Source: Pseudomonas sp. Marseille-Q3773
GTDB lineage: Bacteria > Pseudomonadota > Gammaproteobacteria > Pseudomonadales > Pseudomonadaceae
Assembly: GCF_916618955.1 (NCBI RefSeq)
Contig: NZ_OU745390.1
Coordinates: 434,001-498,000, forward strand
Direction: 5' to 3'
DNA: 64,000 nt
Shown: positions 17,053 through 26,564 of the stretch, one piece after another
Layout of the letters: every line of letters begins with the position of its first letter
Position numbering within the stretch: position 1 is the first letter of the stretch
The notes under the pieces: generated by a model
What the model saw: the letters and a program-made list of their open reading frames with translations, nothing else
Database searches by the model: none
Told to the model about the DNA's origin: nothing
Position numbers and translations under genes: made by a program

Positions 17053-17688
17053 ATGCAGAAAGAACCTCGTAAGGTCCGTGAGTTTCGCCGTCGCGAACAG
17101 GAAATCCTCGATACCGCGCTCAAACTGTTCCTCGAACAGGGTGAAGACAGCGTCACCGTCGAGATGATCGCCGACGCCGTGGGCATCGGCAAAGGCACGA
17201 TCTACAAGCACTTCAAGTCCAAGGCGGAGATCTACCTGCGCCTGATGCTCGACTACGAGCGCGACCTGAACGCGCTGTTGCACTCGGCCGACGTTGACCG
17301 CGACAAGGAAGCCCTGTCGCGCGCCTACTTCGAGTTCCGCATGCGCGATCCGCAGCGTTACCGGCTGTTCGACCGCCTGGAAGAAAAGGTGGTCAAGGGC
17401 AACCAGGTACCGGAAATGGTCGAGCAGTTGCACAGCATCCGTGCTTCCAACTTCGACCGCCTGACCCAGCTGATCAAGGGCCGTATCAGCGAAGGCAAGC
17501 TCGAAGACGTGCCGCCGTATTTCCACTACTGTGCTGCCTGGGCGCTGGTGCATGGCGCTGTGGCGCTGTACCACTCGCCGTTCTGGAGCAACGTGCTGGA
17601 GGACCAGGAAGGCTTCTTCCAGTTCCTCATGGACATTGGCGTACGCATGGGTAACAAGCGCAAACGCGACCCGGAACCCTCGAACTGA
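17053..17688 (+). CDS. TetR-family transcriptional regulator
   Basis: A 211-residue regulator. The helix-turn-helix is at about residues 15-60 (I-A-D-A-V-G-I-G-K-G-T-I-Y-K-H-F, typical of the family), followed by an all-helical ligand domain. ATG at 17053 is chosen because the DNA-binding domain then begins after about 15 residues; longer frames to 16915 have no homologous content. A TetR gene next to tatD is common in pseudomonads. No palindromic operator stands out upstream. Target and ligand unknown; regulation of neighbouring fatty-acid genes is only a guess. Confidence 0.88.
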   Translation: MQKEPRKVREFRRREQEILDTALKLFLEQGEDSVTVEMIADAVGIGKGTIYKHFKSKAEIYLRLMLDYERDLNALLHSADVDRDKEALSRAYFEFRMRDPQRYRLFDRLEEKVVKGNQVPEMVEQLHSIRASNFDRLTQLIKGRISEGKLEDVPPYFHYCAAWALVHGAVALYHSPFWSNVLEDQEGFFQFLMDIGVRMGNKRKRDPEPSN

Positions 17689-17793
17689 AGCATTTCGAGG
17701 GGTCCACCTGAAACTGGCATGAGGTGGGGGCTTGCAAAAACCTGATTTATGAGTCAGGTTTTGTCGGCCCCATCACCCATGCCGGAGTCATTC

Positions 17794-18762
17794 ATGATCG
17801 TCGATCGTCAAGGCAGGCGATTTCGCAACCTGCGTGTCAGCCTGACGGCTGCCTGCAATTATGCCTGCACCTATTGCGTCCCCGACGGCAAGCGCCTGGT
17901 GGCGGCGCAGGACGAGTTGCCGGCAGCTTCTCTGGCCCGCGGCGTCGCCTACCTTATCGAGGCAGCTGGCATCGAGCGCTTGCGTATCACTGGCGGTGAG
18001 CCACTGGTCAGCCCGCGTCTGGAGGACTTTCTGGCTGCCGTGGCCAGGCTCGAGCTCAACGATATCTCGCTGACCACCAATGGCCAGCTGCTGACGCGCA
18101 AACTGCCACAGCTGCAGGCGGCGGGTATTCGCCGGCTCAATATTTCCCTTGATACGCTGGACCCTCGGGCCTTCCGCCGTATTGCCCGGGGAGGTGACCT
18201 GGCCAGTGTGCTGGCGGGCATGGAACAGGCTGGCGCGCTTGGCATGCAGGTCAAGGTGAACATGGTGCCGATGCGCGGGCACAACCTCGACCAGGTGCTG
18301 CCGCTGCTGGACTACTGCCTGGCGCGCGGGTTCGAACTGCGTTTCATCGAGCTCATGCGCATGGGCCACCTGGCCCGTGACCACAACGCCTTCCTGCAGC
18401 AGTTCGTCGGCCTTGATCAGTTGCTGGCCCTGATCGCTGGCAAGCATGCCTTTGCCCAGGTGGACGCGCCGCTAGACGCCACCGCCCTGCGGTATCGAAT
18501 CCCGGGCAAAGGCCATTTCGGTGTAATCGCCAACGAGAGCCTGCCGTTCTGCCGCAGCTGCTCACGGCTGCGCCTGTCGTCCACGGGCTGGCTGCACGGC
18601 TGCCTGTCTTCGGGGAATCGCCACTTCGTTGGCGACTTGCTGGAAAAGCCCCGCCACCAGGCGCTCCCAGCCCTGCAACGCCTGCTGGTCAAGGCCCTGG
18701 CAGACAAGCAGGATGTAGCCTTTTCCGGTGACGTGCTGGTGATGAAGGTGATCGGCGGCTGA
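17794..18762 (+). CDS. MoaA-family radical SAM protein (GTP 3',8-cyclase paralogue)
   Basis: A 322-residue radical SAM protein with C-x3-C-x2-C (C-N-Y-A-C-T-Y-C) near residue 25-32, G-G-E-P at about 70, and the second cluster motif C-R-S-C-S-R-L-R-L-S-S-x-G-x2-H-G-C at about 252-268, which in MoaA binds the substrate-side cluster. The protein ends in Gly-Gly, a feature essential in MoaA. Such residues argue for real GTP cyclase chemistry in molybdopterin synthesis. No other moa gene is nearby, so this may be a second, stand-alone copy. GGAG at 17783 supports the ATG at 17794 over the longer frame from 17749. Confidence 0.85.
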   Translation: MIVDRQGRRFRNLRVSLTAACNYACTYCVPDGKRLVAAQDELPAASLARGVAYLIEAAGIERLRITGGEPLVSPRLEDFLAAVARLELNDISLTTNGQLLTRKLPQLQAAGIRRLNISLDTLDPRAFRRIARGGDLASVLAGMEQAGALGMQVKVNMVPMRGHNLDQVLPLLDYCLARGFELRFIELMRMGHLARDHNAFLQQFVGLDQLLALIAGKHAFAQVDAPLDATALRYRIPGKGHFGVIANESLPFCRSCSRLRLSSTGWLHGCLSSGNRHFVGDLLEKPRHQALPALQRLLVKALADKQDVAFSGDVLVMKVIGG

Positions 18763-18784
18763 AGCTGGCGCAAAAGCTGCATCC

Positions 18785-18806
18785 GCCGGCTATCCGCCGG
18801 TTTTTC
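18785..18806 (+). terminator. Short terminator after the MoaA paralogue
   Basis: CCGGC (18786-18790), loop TATCC, GCCGG (18796-18800), then five T. Short stem, moderate strength. Confidence 0.5.
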
Positions 18807-18828
18807 GTCGCCGGCCACTGGAGGAAAG

Positions 18829-19434
18829 ATGCGTAGCCTGGTTTTGCTGCTGGCGCTGATGGCGCTGGGCGGCTGCATGAATGTCAGCGATATGGGCGAG
18901 GGCGTCCGCTATCACTTGAGCGATGCCGGTTTGCTGGACCACAGCGATACCCGTCGCACCCTGTCGATTCGCCTGCAGCCCGACTCGTTCATCTTCATCG
19001 GCCAGGGCGCGTTCGTGCCGCCGGGCAAGGGGCCGGTGCCACGGCAGAACGCAGTGGCCGAGCAGGCATTCAAGAGTTTCGTCGAATACTTCCCGCTGGT
19101 ACGCCGTGCCCAGGGCCCGCTGGGCCTGGAAGAGGCCATCGCCCAGGCGCGCTCGGTGGGGGCCGATTATGTGCTGTACACCCGCTTTGCCCGTACCGAC
19201 GATCGAATCGGTAATGGCGACGAGTGGTACGACGAACAAGCGGTCGACCGCTTGGGTTGGGACACCGGCGTGGTGCAGATGATGCTCATCGAGACCAACA
19301 CCCGTTACCTGATCGACACCGCGCGTATCAAGAGCCGTGGCGGTTTGTTGACGTTCCATGACAATACCCCGGAGGATTTGCTTGCGGCGCCGATGCGCGA
19401 GTACGCTCGTAGCCTTCTGGGCATGAGTGAGTGA
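18829..19434 (+). CDS. Lipoprotein, DUF4823-like
   Basis: A 201-residue protein with a lipoprotein signal: hydrophobic residues 4-14 and lipobox L-G-G-C with Cys16 as the lipidation site. The mature part is polar and contains repeated aspartates; it resembles the pseudomonad DUF4823 lipoproteins. GGAGG is present directly upstream of the ATG. It ends ten bases before the next gene and the pair is likely cotranscribed. The residue after the cysteine is methionine, not aspartate, which suggests outer-membrane sorting. Function unknown. Confidence 0.8.
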   Translation: MRSLVLLLALMALGGCMNVSDMGEGVRYHLSDAGLLDHSDTRRTLSIRLQPDSFIFIGQGAFVPPGKGPVPRQNAVAEQAFKSFVEYFPLVRRAQGPLGLEEAIAQARSVGADYVLYTRFARTDDRIGNGDEWYDEQAVDRLGWDTGVVQMMLIETNTRYLIDTARIKSRGGLLTFHDNTPEDLLAAPMREYARSLLGMSE

Positions 19435-19444
19435 GGCGGGTGTG

Positions 19445-20002
19445 ATGAGCGATTCCGGCAAGGCCAATGATCTGCTGGCGCAGCTTCCCAAGGTCAAGGG
19501 CCTGCCGCCAGTGCATCTGTGGAACCCGGATTTCTGCGGTCATATCGACATGCGCATCGCCCGCGATGGCACCTGGTATTACCTGGGCACGCCCATCGGG
19601 CGCAAGCCGATGGTGCGGCTGTTTTCCACCATCATCCGCCGCGATGGCGATGCCTACTTCCTGGTGACCCCGGTGGAAAAAGTGGGCATCCGCGTTGACG
19701 ATGCGCCGTTCGTGGCGGTGGCGCTGGACGTACAGGGGGAGGGGGAGCAGCAGGTGCTGCGCTTCACCAGCAATGTCGAGGATCAGGTGGAGGCCGGGCC
19801 TGCCAATCCGCTGCGGGTGGTGACCGACCCGCAGACCCAGGAGCCGTCGCCGTATGTGCTGATGCGCAGCAACCTCGAAGCCCTGATCCATCGCAATGTG
19901 TTCTACCAACTGGTTGAGCTGGCGGTACCGCGCGAGATCGACGGCGAGGAGTGGCTGGGTGTGTGGAGCCACGGGGTGTATTACCCGATCGGGCGCTGCT
20001 GA
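19445..20002 (+). CDS. DUF1285-family conserved protein
   Basis: A 185-residue soluble protein of the DUF1285 family: P-P-V-H-L-W-N-P-x-F-C-G near the N-terminus, M-R-I-x-R-D-G-T-W-x-Y-x-G-x-P-I-x-R and a C-terminal half rich in beta strands. Structures in the family show two small beta domains, but no enzyme activity is established. ATG at 19445 has GAGG upstream; a GTG at 19427 overlapping the lipoprotein gene is an alternative. A strong terminator follows. Probably one unit with the lipoprotein gene. Confidence 0.85.
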   Translation: MSDSGKANDLLAQLPKVKGLPPVHLWNPDFCGHIDMRIARDGTWYYLGTPIGRKPMVRLFSTIIRRDGDAYFLVTPVEKVGIRVDDAPFVAVALDVQGEGEQQVLRFTSNVEDQVEAGPANPLRVVTDPQTQEPSPYVLMRSNLEALIHRNVFYQLVELAVPREIDGEEWLGVWSHGVYYPIGRC

Positions 20003-20014
20003 CGGCAATGCAAC

Positions 20015-20053
20015 GAAAAAGCCCCCGGTGCTTGCGCATCCGGGGGCTTCTTC
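20015..20053 (+). terminator. Terminator after the DUF1285 gene
   Basis: GAAAAAGCCCCCGG / CCGGGGGCTTCTTC hairpin with a 12-base loop (arms about 20015-20028 and 20040-20053). Near-symmetric A and T runs, so it may work in both directions and also end the minus-strand tRNA-Asn transcript. Confidence 0.85.
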
Positions 20054-20059
20054 AGTGTT

Positions 20060-20135
20060 TGGCTCCGCGACCTGGACTCGAACCAGGGACCCAATGATTA
20101 ACAGTCATTTGCTCTACCGACTGAGCTATCGCGGA
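20060..20135 (-). tRNA. tRNA-Asn (GTT)
   Basis: 76 bases, read on the minus strand from TCCGCGA to the encoded CCA. Acceptor TCCGCGA/TCGCGGA pairs fully, the anticodon loop is CTGTTAA with GTT, and the T arm carries GGTTCGAGTCC. Genuine full cloverleaf. Confidence 0.97.
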
Positions 20136-20197
20136 ATCTGCGCGTATCTTACTGATTGCCAGGGGGAAGTCAAGCCACCCCCAGGCAAATCAAGCAG

Positions 20198-21394
20198 TTA
20201 CAGCACTTCGACGATGGCCTTGGTGACCACGTGGATGTTGCTCTGGTTCAATGCGGCTACCGCGATGCGGCCGGTGTCCAGTGCGTAGATGCCGAAGTCG
20301 TTCTTCAGGCGGGCGACCTGTTCAACGGTCAGGCCCGAGTAGGAGAACATGCCGACCTGACGGCCGACGAAACTGAAGTCGCGCTTGGCACCGTACTGGG
20401 CCAGCAGCTCGACCATCTGCTTGCGCATGCCGTGGATGCGCTCGCGCATTTCGGCCAGTTCGGTTTCCCACATCTGGCGCAGTTCGGCACTGTTCAGCAC
20501 TGTGGCGACGATGGTTGCGCCGTGGGTCGGCGGGTTGGAGTAGGTAGTGCGGATCACACGCTTGACCTGCGACAGCACGCGGGTGCTTTCGTCCTTGGAT
20601 GCGGTAACGATCGACAGCGCACCGACGCGCTCGCCGTACAGCGAGAACGACTTGGAGAACGAGCTGGAGACGAAGAACTCCAGGCCCGACTCGGCGAACA
20701 GGCGTACGGCAAAGGCGTCTTCGGCGATACCGTCACCGAAGCCCTGGTAGGCCATGTCGAGGAATGGCACGTGGCCTTTGGCCTTGACCACTTCCAGCAC
20801 GTTTTTCCAGTCGTCCAGGTTCAGGTCGACACCGGTCGGGTTGTGGCAGCAGGCGTGCAGTACCACGATCGAGCCGGACGGCAGCTTGTTCAGGTCTTCC
20901 AGCATGCCGGCGCGGTTCACGTCGTTGGTCGGCGCGTCGTAGTAGCGGTAGTTCTGCACCGGGAAGCCGGCCGATTCGAACAGGGCGCGGTGGTTTTCCC
21001 AGCTCGGGTCGCTGATGGCGACCACGGCGTTCGGCGAGATGCGCTTGAGGAAGTCGGCGCCGATCTTCAGCGCGCCGGTACCGCCCACGGCCTGCACGGT
21101 GACCACGCGGCCAGCGGCCAGCAGCGGCGACTCGGCGCCGAACAGCAGCTTTTGTACAGCCTGGTCGTAGGAGGCGATGCCGTCGATCGGCAGGTAGCCG
21201 CGCGAGGCGTGCTGGGCAGCACGCTGGGTCTCGGCTTCGATCACGGCACGCAGCAGCGGAATGCGGCCTTCCTCATTGCAGTAAACGCCCACGCCCAGGT
21301 TGACCTTGTCGGTACGTGGGTCGGCGTTGAATGCTTCGTTGAGGCCCAGAATAGGGTCGCGGGGTGCCAGCTCGACAGCGGAAAACAGGCTCAT
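20198..21394 (-). CDS. tyrB: Aromatic/aspartate aminotransferase (TyrB/AspC type)
   Basis: PLP-dependent class I aminotransferase of 398 residues that moves amino groups between aromatic amino acids or aspartate and 2-oxoglutarate. Signature S-S-S-F-S-K-S-F-S-L-Y-G-E-R-V-G holds the PLP lysine (about residue 246); H-x-C-C-H-N-P-T-G (the N-P-T-G contact) and the substrate-binding arginine region near G-R-I-A near the C-terminus are present. ATG at 21394 is chosen from alignment to the M-S/F-x-x-V-E-L-A-P-R-D-P-I-L-G-L start of the family. Divergent from uvrB. Preference for aromatic versus aspartate substrate is not decided by sequence alone. Confidence 0.9.
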   Translation of the reverse strand: MSLFSAVELAPRDPILGLNEAFNADPRTDKVNLGVGVYCNEEGRIPLLRAVIEAETQRAAQHASRGYLPIDGIASYDQAVQKLLFGAESPLLAAGRVVTVQAVGGTGALKIGADFLKRISPNAVVAISDPSWENHRALFESAGFPVQNYRYYDAPTNDVNRAGMLEDLNKLPSGSIVVLHACCHNPTGVDLNLDDWKNVLEVVKAKGHVPFLDMAYQGFGDGIAEDAFAVRLFAESGLEFFVSSSFSKSFSLYGERVGALSIVTASKDESTRVLSQVKRVIRTTYSNPPTHGATIVATVLNSAELRQMWETELAEMRERIHGMRKQMVELLAQYGAKRDFSFVGRQVGMFSYSGLTVEQVARLKNDFGIYALDTGRIAVAALNQSNIHVVTKAIVEVL

Positions 21395-21640
21395 TGTTAC
21401 CTTGGCTCTGAATGGAGTGTGATAGGACGTACACGCTCCAGCCGAATGCACTGAAGCGGTGCACAAACGGGGTGTCAGTATAGTGATACCGACCGGTCAC
21501 CGCGACACTATGGCGCAGCTTTTCCCGCCATTTGCGCAAATATTTTTCGACCATTGGTCTAAATGCCGGGTCCACCGTAACAAGCGCTCACAGCTATGCC
21601 TTGAAAGCACCCCCCGGCGTGCGCATTTGGGTATAGACTA

Positions 21641-21656
21641 CTGGCTAAATTTACAG
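21641..21656. promoter_or_regulatory. LexA (SOS) box upstream of uvrB
   Basis: CTGGCTAAATTTACAG fits CTG-N10-CAG with an A+T-rich centre, the LexA consensus of gamma-proteobacteria. It lies 26 bases before the uvrB ATG, the expected place for repression. Confidence 0.82.
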
Positions 21657-21681
21657 TTGCTGCAACACCGCGAGGTCCGTC

Positions 21682-23697
21682 ATGTCCGAGTTCCAGCTCG
21701 TCACCCGTTTCCAGCCGGCCGGCGACCAGCCCGAGGCCATCCGCCAGATGGTCGAAGGTATCGAGGCGGGGTTGTCGCACCAGACGTTGCTCGGGGTGAC
21801 CGGCTCGGGCAAGACTTTCAGCATTGCCAACGTCATCCAGCAGGTGCAGCGCCCGACCCTGGTGCTGGCGCCGAACAAGACCCTGGCTGCGCAGCTGTAT
21901 GGCGAGTTCAAGGCGTTCTTTCCCAATAACGCGGTGGAGTACTTCGTTTCCTACTACGACTACTACCAACCCGAAGCCTATGTGCCGTCGTCCGACACCT
22001 TCATCGAGAAGGACGCGTCGATCAACGACCATATCGAGCAGATGCGCCTGTCGGCAACCAAGGCGCTGCTGGAGCGGCGCGATGCGATCATCGTCACCAC
22101 GGTCTCGTGCATCTACGGCCTGGGCAGCCCCGAGACCTACCTGAAGATGGTCCTGCACGTCGACCGCGGCGACAAGCTCGACCAGCGTGCGCTGCTGCGA
22201 CGCCTGGCCGACCTGCAATACACCCGCAACGAGATGGACTTCGCCCGTGCCACCTTCCGCGTGCGTGGCGATGTGGTCGACATCTTCCCGGCCGAATCGG
22301 ACCTCGAAGCGATCCGTATCGAACTGTTCGATGACGAGGTGGAGAACATCGCCGCCTTCGACCCGCTGACTGGCGAGGTCTTCCGCAAGCTGCCGCGTTT
22401 TACCTTCTACCCCAAGAGTCACTACGTAACCCCGCGGGAAACCCTGCTGGATGCGGTCGAAGGCATAAAAGAAGAGCTCAAGGACCGTCTGGAGTACCTG
22501 CACAAGGCCAACAAGCTGGTGGAGGCGCAGCGCCTGGAGCAACGCACCCGCTTCGACCTGGAGATGATCCTCGAGCTGGGCTACTGCAACGGCATCGAAA
22601 ACTACTCGCGCTACCTGTCCGGGCGCCCGGCCGGCGCGCCACCGCCGACGTTGTACGACTACCTGCCGCCTGATGCCTTGCTGGTCATCGACGAGTCCCA
22701 CGTCAGCGTTCCGCAGGTAGGCGCCATGTACAAGGGCGACCGTTCACGCAAGGAAACCCTGGTTGAATACGGTTTCCGCCTGCCCTCGGCGCTGGACAAC
22801 CGGCCCATGCGTTTCGACGAGTGGGAGGCGGTCAGCCCGCAGACCATTTTCGTCTCCGCCACACCGGGCCCCTACGAGGCCGAGCACGCCGGGCGCGTGG
22901 TCGAGCAGGTGGTGCGCCCGACCGGCCTGGTCGACCCTCAGGTGGAAGTGCGCCCGGCGCTGACCCAGGTCGACGACTTGTTGTCGGAAATCCGCAAGCG
23001 CGTGGCACAGGGTGAGCGGGTGCTGGCCACCACGCTGACCAAGCGCATGGCCGAAGACCTCACCGACTACCTGGCCGACCACGACGTGCGGGTGCGTTAC
23101 CTGCACTCGGACATCGACACCGTCGAGCGGGTGGAGATCATCCGTGACCTGCGCCTGGGCACCTTCGACGTGCTGGTAGGCATCAACCTGTTGCGTGAGG
23201 GCCTGGACATGCCCGAGGTGTCGCTGGTGGCGATCCTCGATGCCGACAAGGAAGGCTTCCTGCGTTCCGAGCGTTCACTGATTCAGACCATCGGCCGCGC
23301 GGCGCGCAACCTCAATGGCCGGGCCATCCTGTATGCCGACCAGATTACCGGTTCGATGCAGCGGGCCATCGACGAAACCGAACGCCGCCGCGAGAAACAG
23401 ATCGCCTTCAACCAGGCCCATGGCATCGTGCCCAAGGGCGTGGTCAAGGACATCACCGACATCATGGAAGGTGCCACCGTGCCTGGCGCGCGCAGCAAGA
23501 AGCGCAAGGGCATGGCCAAGGCGGCGGAGGAGAGTGCCCGTTACGAGGCCGAGCTGCGTACGCCAGGCGAGATCACCAAGCGCATCAAGCAGCTGGAAGA
23601 GAAGATGATGCAGTTCGCCCGCGACCTGGAATTCGAGGCCGCGGCGCAATTGCGCGACGAGATCACCCAGCTGCGGGAACGGTTGATTACCAGCTGA
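21682..23697 (+). CDS. uvrB: Excinuclease ABC subunit B UvrB
   Basis: DNA-damage verification helicase of nucleotide excision repair, 671 residues, near the family norm. Walker A G-V-T-G-S-G-K-T at residues 38-45; the beta-hairpin [10 protein letters not shown] near residue 91-100; D-E-S-H Walker B near 337; helicase motif VI with Q-T-I-G-R-A-A-R-N near 533; and a C-terminal UVR motif (residues about 630-665) that meets UvrC. A LexA box just upstream indicates SOS control. Stand-alone gene divergent from tyrB. Confidence 0.98.
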   Translation: MSEFQLVTRFQPAGDQPEAIRQMVEGIEAGLSHQTLLGVTGSGKTFSIANVIQQVQRPTLVLAPNKTLAAQLYGEFKAFFPNNAVEYFVSYYDYYQPEAYVPSSDTFIEKDASINDHIEQMRLSATKALLERRDAIIVTTVSCIYGLGSPETYLKMVLHVDRGDKLDQRALLRRLADLQYTRNEMDFARATFRVRGDVVDIFPAESDLEAIRIELFDDEVENIAAFDPLTGEVFRKLPRFTFYPKSHYVTPRETLLDAVEGIKEELKDRLEYLHKANKLVEAQRLEQRTRFDLEMILELGYCNGIENYSRYLSGRPAGAPPPTLYDYLPPDALLVIDESHVSVPQVGAMYKGDRSRKETLVEYGFRLPSALDNRPMRFDEWEAVSPQTIFVSATPGPYEAEHAGRVVEQVVRPTGLVDPQVEVRPALTQVDDLLSEIRKRVAQGERVLATTLTKRMAEDLTDYLADHDVRVRYLHSDIDTVERVEIIRDLRLGTFDVLVGINLLREGLDMPEVSLVAILDADKEGFLRSERSLIQTIGRAARNLNGRAILYADQITGSMQRAIDETERRREKQIAFNQAHGIVPKGVVKDITDIMEGATVPGARSKKRKGMAKAAEESARYEAELRTPGEITKRIKQLEEKMMQFARDLEFEAAAQLRDEITQLRERLITS

Positions 23698-23712
23698 GGC
23701 CTGGCGCGGGCC

Positions 23713-23825
23713 CTTGTAGAGGCGGCCTTGTGTCGCGATGGAGCGCGCAGCGGCCCCAGGATTTGTGCCGCATGGAATATTTCCGGGGCTGCTGCGCAGC
23801 CCATCGCGCCGCATCCGCAGCAGGC
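23713..23825. repeat. REP-like palindromic pair, family A
   Basis: Two inverted G+C-rich arms: one begins GCCTTGTGTCGCGATGGAGC at about 23724, the other ends near 23810 with GCGCAGCCCATCGCG. It shares CCTTGTGTCGCGA with the perfect pair at 28085-28181, so both belong to one repeat family. Imperfect copy. Confidence 0.65.
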
Positions 23826-25376
23826 TTAATGGGCTTCCCCAGCCTTCAACCCCGCCGGCAACTTGCGGGTCATCAGCACCGCCACCATGCTCACCGCCAA
23901 GCCGATGCCGACAAAGTGGAAGGCATCGTTGTACGCCATGATCAACGCCTGCTGATGGGTAATCTCGCTCAATTTCCCCAGCGCGGCGTTGTCATTTCCC
24001 AGGCGCTCTGCCAGTTGTGCCAGGCGCTCCGCCACCTGTGGGTTGCTCGGCACCAGCGCTTCCCTCAGGTAATCGAAGTACACCTTGGTCCGTGCATCGA
24101 GCAGCGTGGCCAGCAGCGCAATGCCGATCGCCCCGCCCAGGTTGCGCAGGATGTTGAACAGGCTTGACGCCGACCCGGCATCCTGCGGCTGGATATACGC
24201 CGTGGCGATCAGCGAGATGGTCACCATGATCATCGGCTGGCCGATGGCGCGGATGATCTGGATATGGTTGAACTGCGGCCCGGCGAAATCCGGGTTGAGC
24301 ACCCCCGAGCCGAAACTGGCGACACCGAACAGGCAGAAACCCAAGGCGCACAACACCTTGGGCGACACCACTTTCATCAACTGCGGTACCAGCGGGATGA
24401 GGAACAGCTGCGGGATGCCCATCCACATGATCACCTCGCCGATTTGCAGGGCGTTGTAGCCCTGCACTTGCGCCAGGTACAGCGGCAACAGATAGATCGA
24501 GCCATACAGGCCCACGCCCATGCCCAGGCTGGCGATGCTCGACAGGCCGAAGTTGCGGTTGCCGAGGATGCGCAGGTTGATCAGTGGCTGTGGCCTGGAA
24601 AACTGCAGGATGACAAACGTGATCAGGCTGACCAGGGCGATGCTGCCGAGGCCGACGATCAGTTGCGACTCCAGCCAGTCCTTGCGGTGGCCTTCCTCCA
24701 GAAACACCTGCAGGCAGCCCAGCCCCAGCCCCAAGGTGACAATACCGGCGTAGTCGGTGCTTTTCAGCAACTCCCAATGTGCGTCCTTCTTCTCCAACCC
24801 GTACAGCAGGCCAGCGATCATTACCAGGCCGGGCGGGATGTTGATGTAGAAAATGTATTCCCAGCCCCAGTTTTCAGTCAGCCAGCCACCCAGGGTGGGG
24901 CCGATCGAGGGGGCGAATGTGGCGGTCATGGCAAACATGGCCATGCCCTTGGCACGGTGGTGCTCGGGCAGCTTGATCAGGGTCAGGGTGAAGGCCAGCG
25001 GGATCAATGCGCCGCCGGTAAAGCCCTGCAGGGCGCGGAACAGAATCATGCTTTCCAGGTTCCAGGCCATCGAACACAGCAGCGACGACAGCAGGAAACC
25101 GCCGGATACCCACACCGCCAGGCGCCGCGCCGACAGTAGTTGCACCAGCCAGGCGGTGAGCGGAATCATGATGATTTCCGCCACCAGGTACGAGGTGGAA
25201 ATCCACGAGCCTTCCTCCAGCGTCGCCGACAATGCGCCCTGGATGTCCTTCAGCGACGAGTTGGTGATCTGGATGTCCAGTACCGCCATGAAGGCGCCGA
25301 GCATCACGCTCATTACCGCGATCCAGTCGCGCCGGGTCGGCTCCGCAGTGGGCCTGAGCAACACGTCACCGGCCAT
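23826..25376 (-). CDS. EmrB-type multidrug efflux permease (DHA2, 14 TM)
   Basis: Major facilitator of the drug:H+ antiporter-2 family, 516 residues with about 14 hydrophobic segments. Motif C-like G-P-T-L-G-G-W-L-T-E-N-W-G-W-E-Y-I-F lies near residue 150, and the first helix carries V-M-L-G-A-F-M-A-V-L-D. It would pump drugs or lipophilic acids across the inner membrane with the adaptor encoded just upstream. ATG at 25376 is preferred (GAAGG about eight bases upstream) to GTG at 25394, which lacks a ribosome site and overlaps the adaptor gene by 29 bases; even from 25376 the genes overlap by 11 bases. No own regulator is adjacent. Confidence 0.88.
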   Translation of the reverse strand: MAGDVLLRPTAEPTRRDWIAVMSVMLGAFMAVLDIQITNSSLKDIQGALSATLEEGSWISTSYLVAEIIMIPLTAWLVQLLSARRLAVWVSGGFLLSSLLCSMAWNLESMILFRALQGFTGGALIPLAFTLTLIKLPEHHRAKGMAMFAMTATFAPSIGPTLGGWLTENWGWEYIFYINIPPGLVMIAGLLYGLEKKDAHWELLKSTDYAGIVTLGLGLGCLQVFLEEGHRKDWLESQLIVGLGSIALVSLITFVILQFSRPQPLINLRILGNRNFGLSSIASLGMGVGLYGSIYLLPLYLAQVQGYNALQIGEVIMWMGIPQLFLIPLVPQLMKVVSPKVLCALGFCLFGVASFGSGVLNPDFAGPQFNHIQIIRAIGQPMIMVTISLIATAYIQPQDAGSASSLFNILRNLGGAIGIALLATLLDARTKVYFDYLREALVPSNPQVAERLAQLAERLGNDNAALGKLSEITHQQALIMAYNDAFHFVGIGLAVSMVAVLMTRKLPAGLKAGEAH

Positions 25377-26421
25377 TTCGGCCTTCGTCTTCACTGCGCA
25401 GGTCGACGGTGGCGGTCACCGACATGCCCGGGCGGATGCGCCCGTGCAGCGGGTTGTCGGCGCGGAAGGTCAGCTTGACCGGAATGCGTTGCACCACCTT
25501 GGTAAAGTTGCCAGTGGCATTGTCGGGTGGCAACAGGCTGAATTGCGCGCCAGAGGCGGCGAACAGGCTGTCGACCCGGCCTTCGATCGGTGTGTCGGGG
25601 TAGCTGTCGAACAACAGTTCGGCGCGTTGCCCGGGCTGCATGCGGCCGATCTGGGTTTCCTTGAAATTGGCCTGCACCCAGATGTCTTCGTCCGGCACGA
25701 TCGACAGCAGGTAGGCACCGGCCTGCACCACCTGGCCGTCACGTGCATTGCGCTGGCCAATGGTGCCGCTGATCGGCGCGCGTATTTCGCAGCGAGTCAG
25801 GTTCAGTTCGGCCTGGGCCAGGTCGGCGCGAGCGTTGGCGATTTGCGCGTCGAGGCGCTTGAGTTCGGCGCTCAGCGCGTTGACCTGCTGGCGCTGGCTT
25901 TGCAGGTCGGCGCGGGCCTTGTCGACCTGCGAGCCGGCGACATGGCTGTCGGCCGACAACGTGGTGACCCGTTCCTCCGAGACGAAGCCCGGCTTGCGCA
26001 GCTTCTCGGCGCGGCTAAGGTCCAGGCGCGAGCGGTCGAAAGTGGCCTGGCTGGCCGCCACCTGGGCCTGGCCGGCGGCAATCAGGCTGGCCTGCTGGGT
26101 GAGGCGGCTTTCGGCCTGCACCTGCTCGGCCTCGCGGCTGGCCAGGGCGGCGCGAGCACGTTGCACGGCAAGTTCGAAGTCGGCAGCCTCCAGGCGCACC
26201 AGCAGGTCGCCCTTGTTCACGTGTTGGTTGTCCACGACCGCGACGGCATCGATACGTGCGCCCAACTGGCTGGAAATGCGCGTTATCTCGCCCTGCACGT
26301 AGGCGTTGTCGGTGCTTTCGTAGAAGCGCCCCTTGAAGTACCAGTGGCCCAGGAAGGCGAGGGCAATGGCTGCCACCAGAATGAAAAAGGCCAGCAGGCG
26401 ACGTTTGAGTTGGGCAGGCAT
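25366..26421 (-). CDS. EmrA/HlyD-type membrane fusion protein
   Basis: Periplasmic adaptor of 351 residues: one N-terminal membrane segment (about residues 8-27), Y-E-S-T-D-N-A-Y-V-Q-G-E-I beta-barrel entry, a long coiled coil (residues about 80-200, rich in Ala, Gln, Arg) and the lipoyl/barrel half containing A-P-I-S-G-T-I-G. It links the EmrB-like permease to an outer-membrane channel. ATG at 26421 gives a short basic lead (M-P-A-Q-L-K-R-R) before the membrane helix. First gene of the minus-strand pair; no TolC-like gene is nearby. Confidence 0.9.
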   Translation of the reverse strand: MPAQLKRRLLAFFILVAAIALAFLGHWYFKGRFYESTDNAYVQGEITRISSQLGARIDAVAVVDNQHVNKGDLLVRLEAADFELAVQRARAALASREAEQVQAESRLTQQASLIAAGQAQVAASQATFDRSRLDLSRAEKLRKPGFVSEERVTTLSADSHVAGSQVDKARADLQSQRQQVNALSAELKRLDAQIANARADLAQAELNLTRCEIRAPISGTIGQRNARDGQVVQAGAYLLSIVPDEDIWVQANFKETQIGRMQPGQRAELLFDSYPDTPIEGRVDSLFAASGAQFSLLPPDNATGNFTKVVQRIPVKLTFRADNPLHGRIRPGMSVTATVDLRSEDEGRNGR

Positions 26422-26564
26422 GAGCACTATCGTTCCAGAAATGTAAACAAATTTAACAGCGGCATGGGGGGCATCGACAAGTGTCGTTCGCGCCATTGCT
26501 GGAGCCCGGTGCCTGCCTCCTGCTAACATCCCGCCTTTGTTTCATCTTTCGTTCGAGACCCTCC

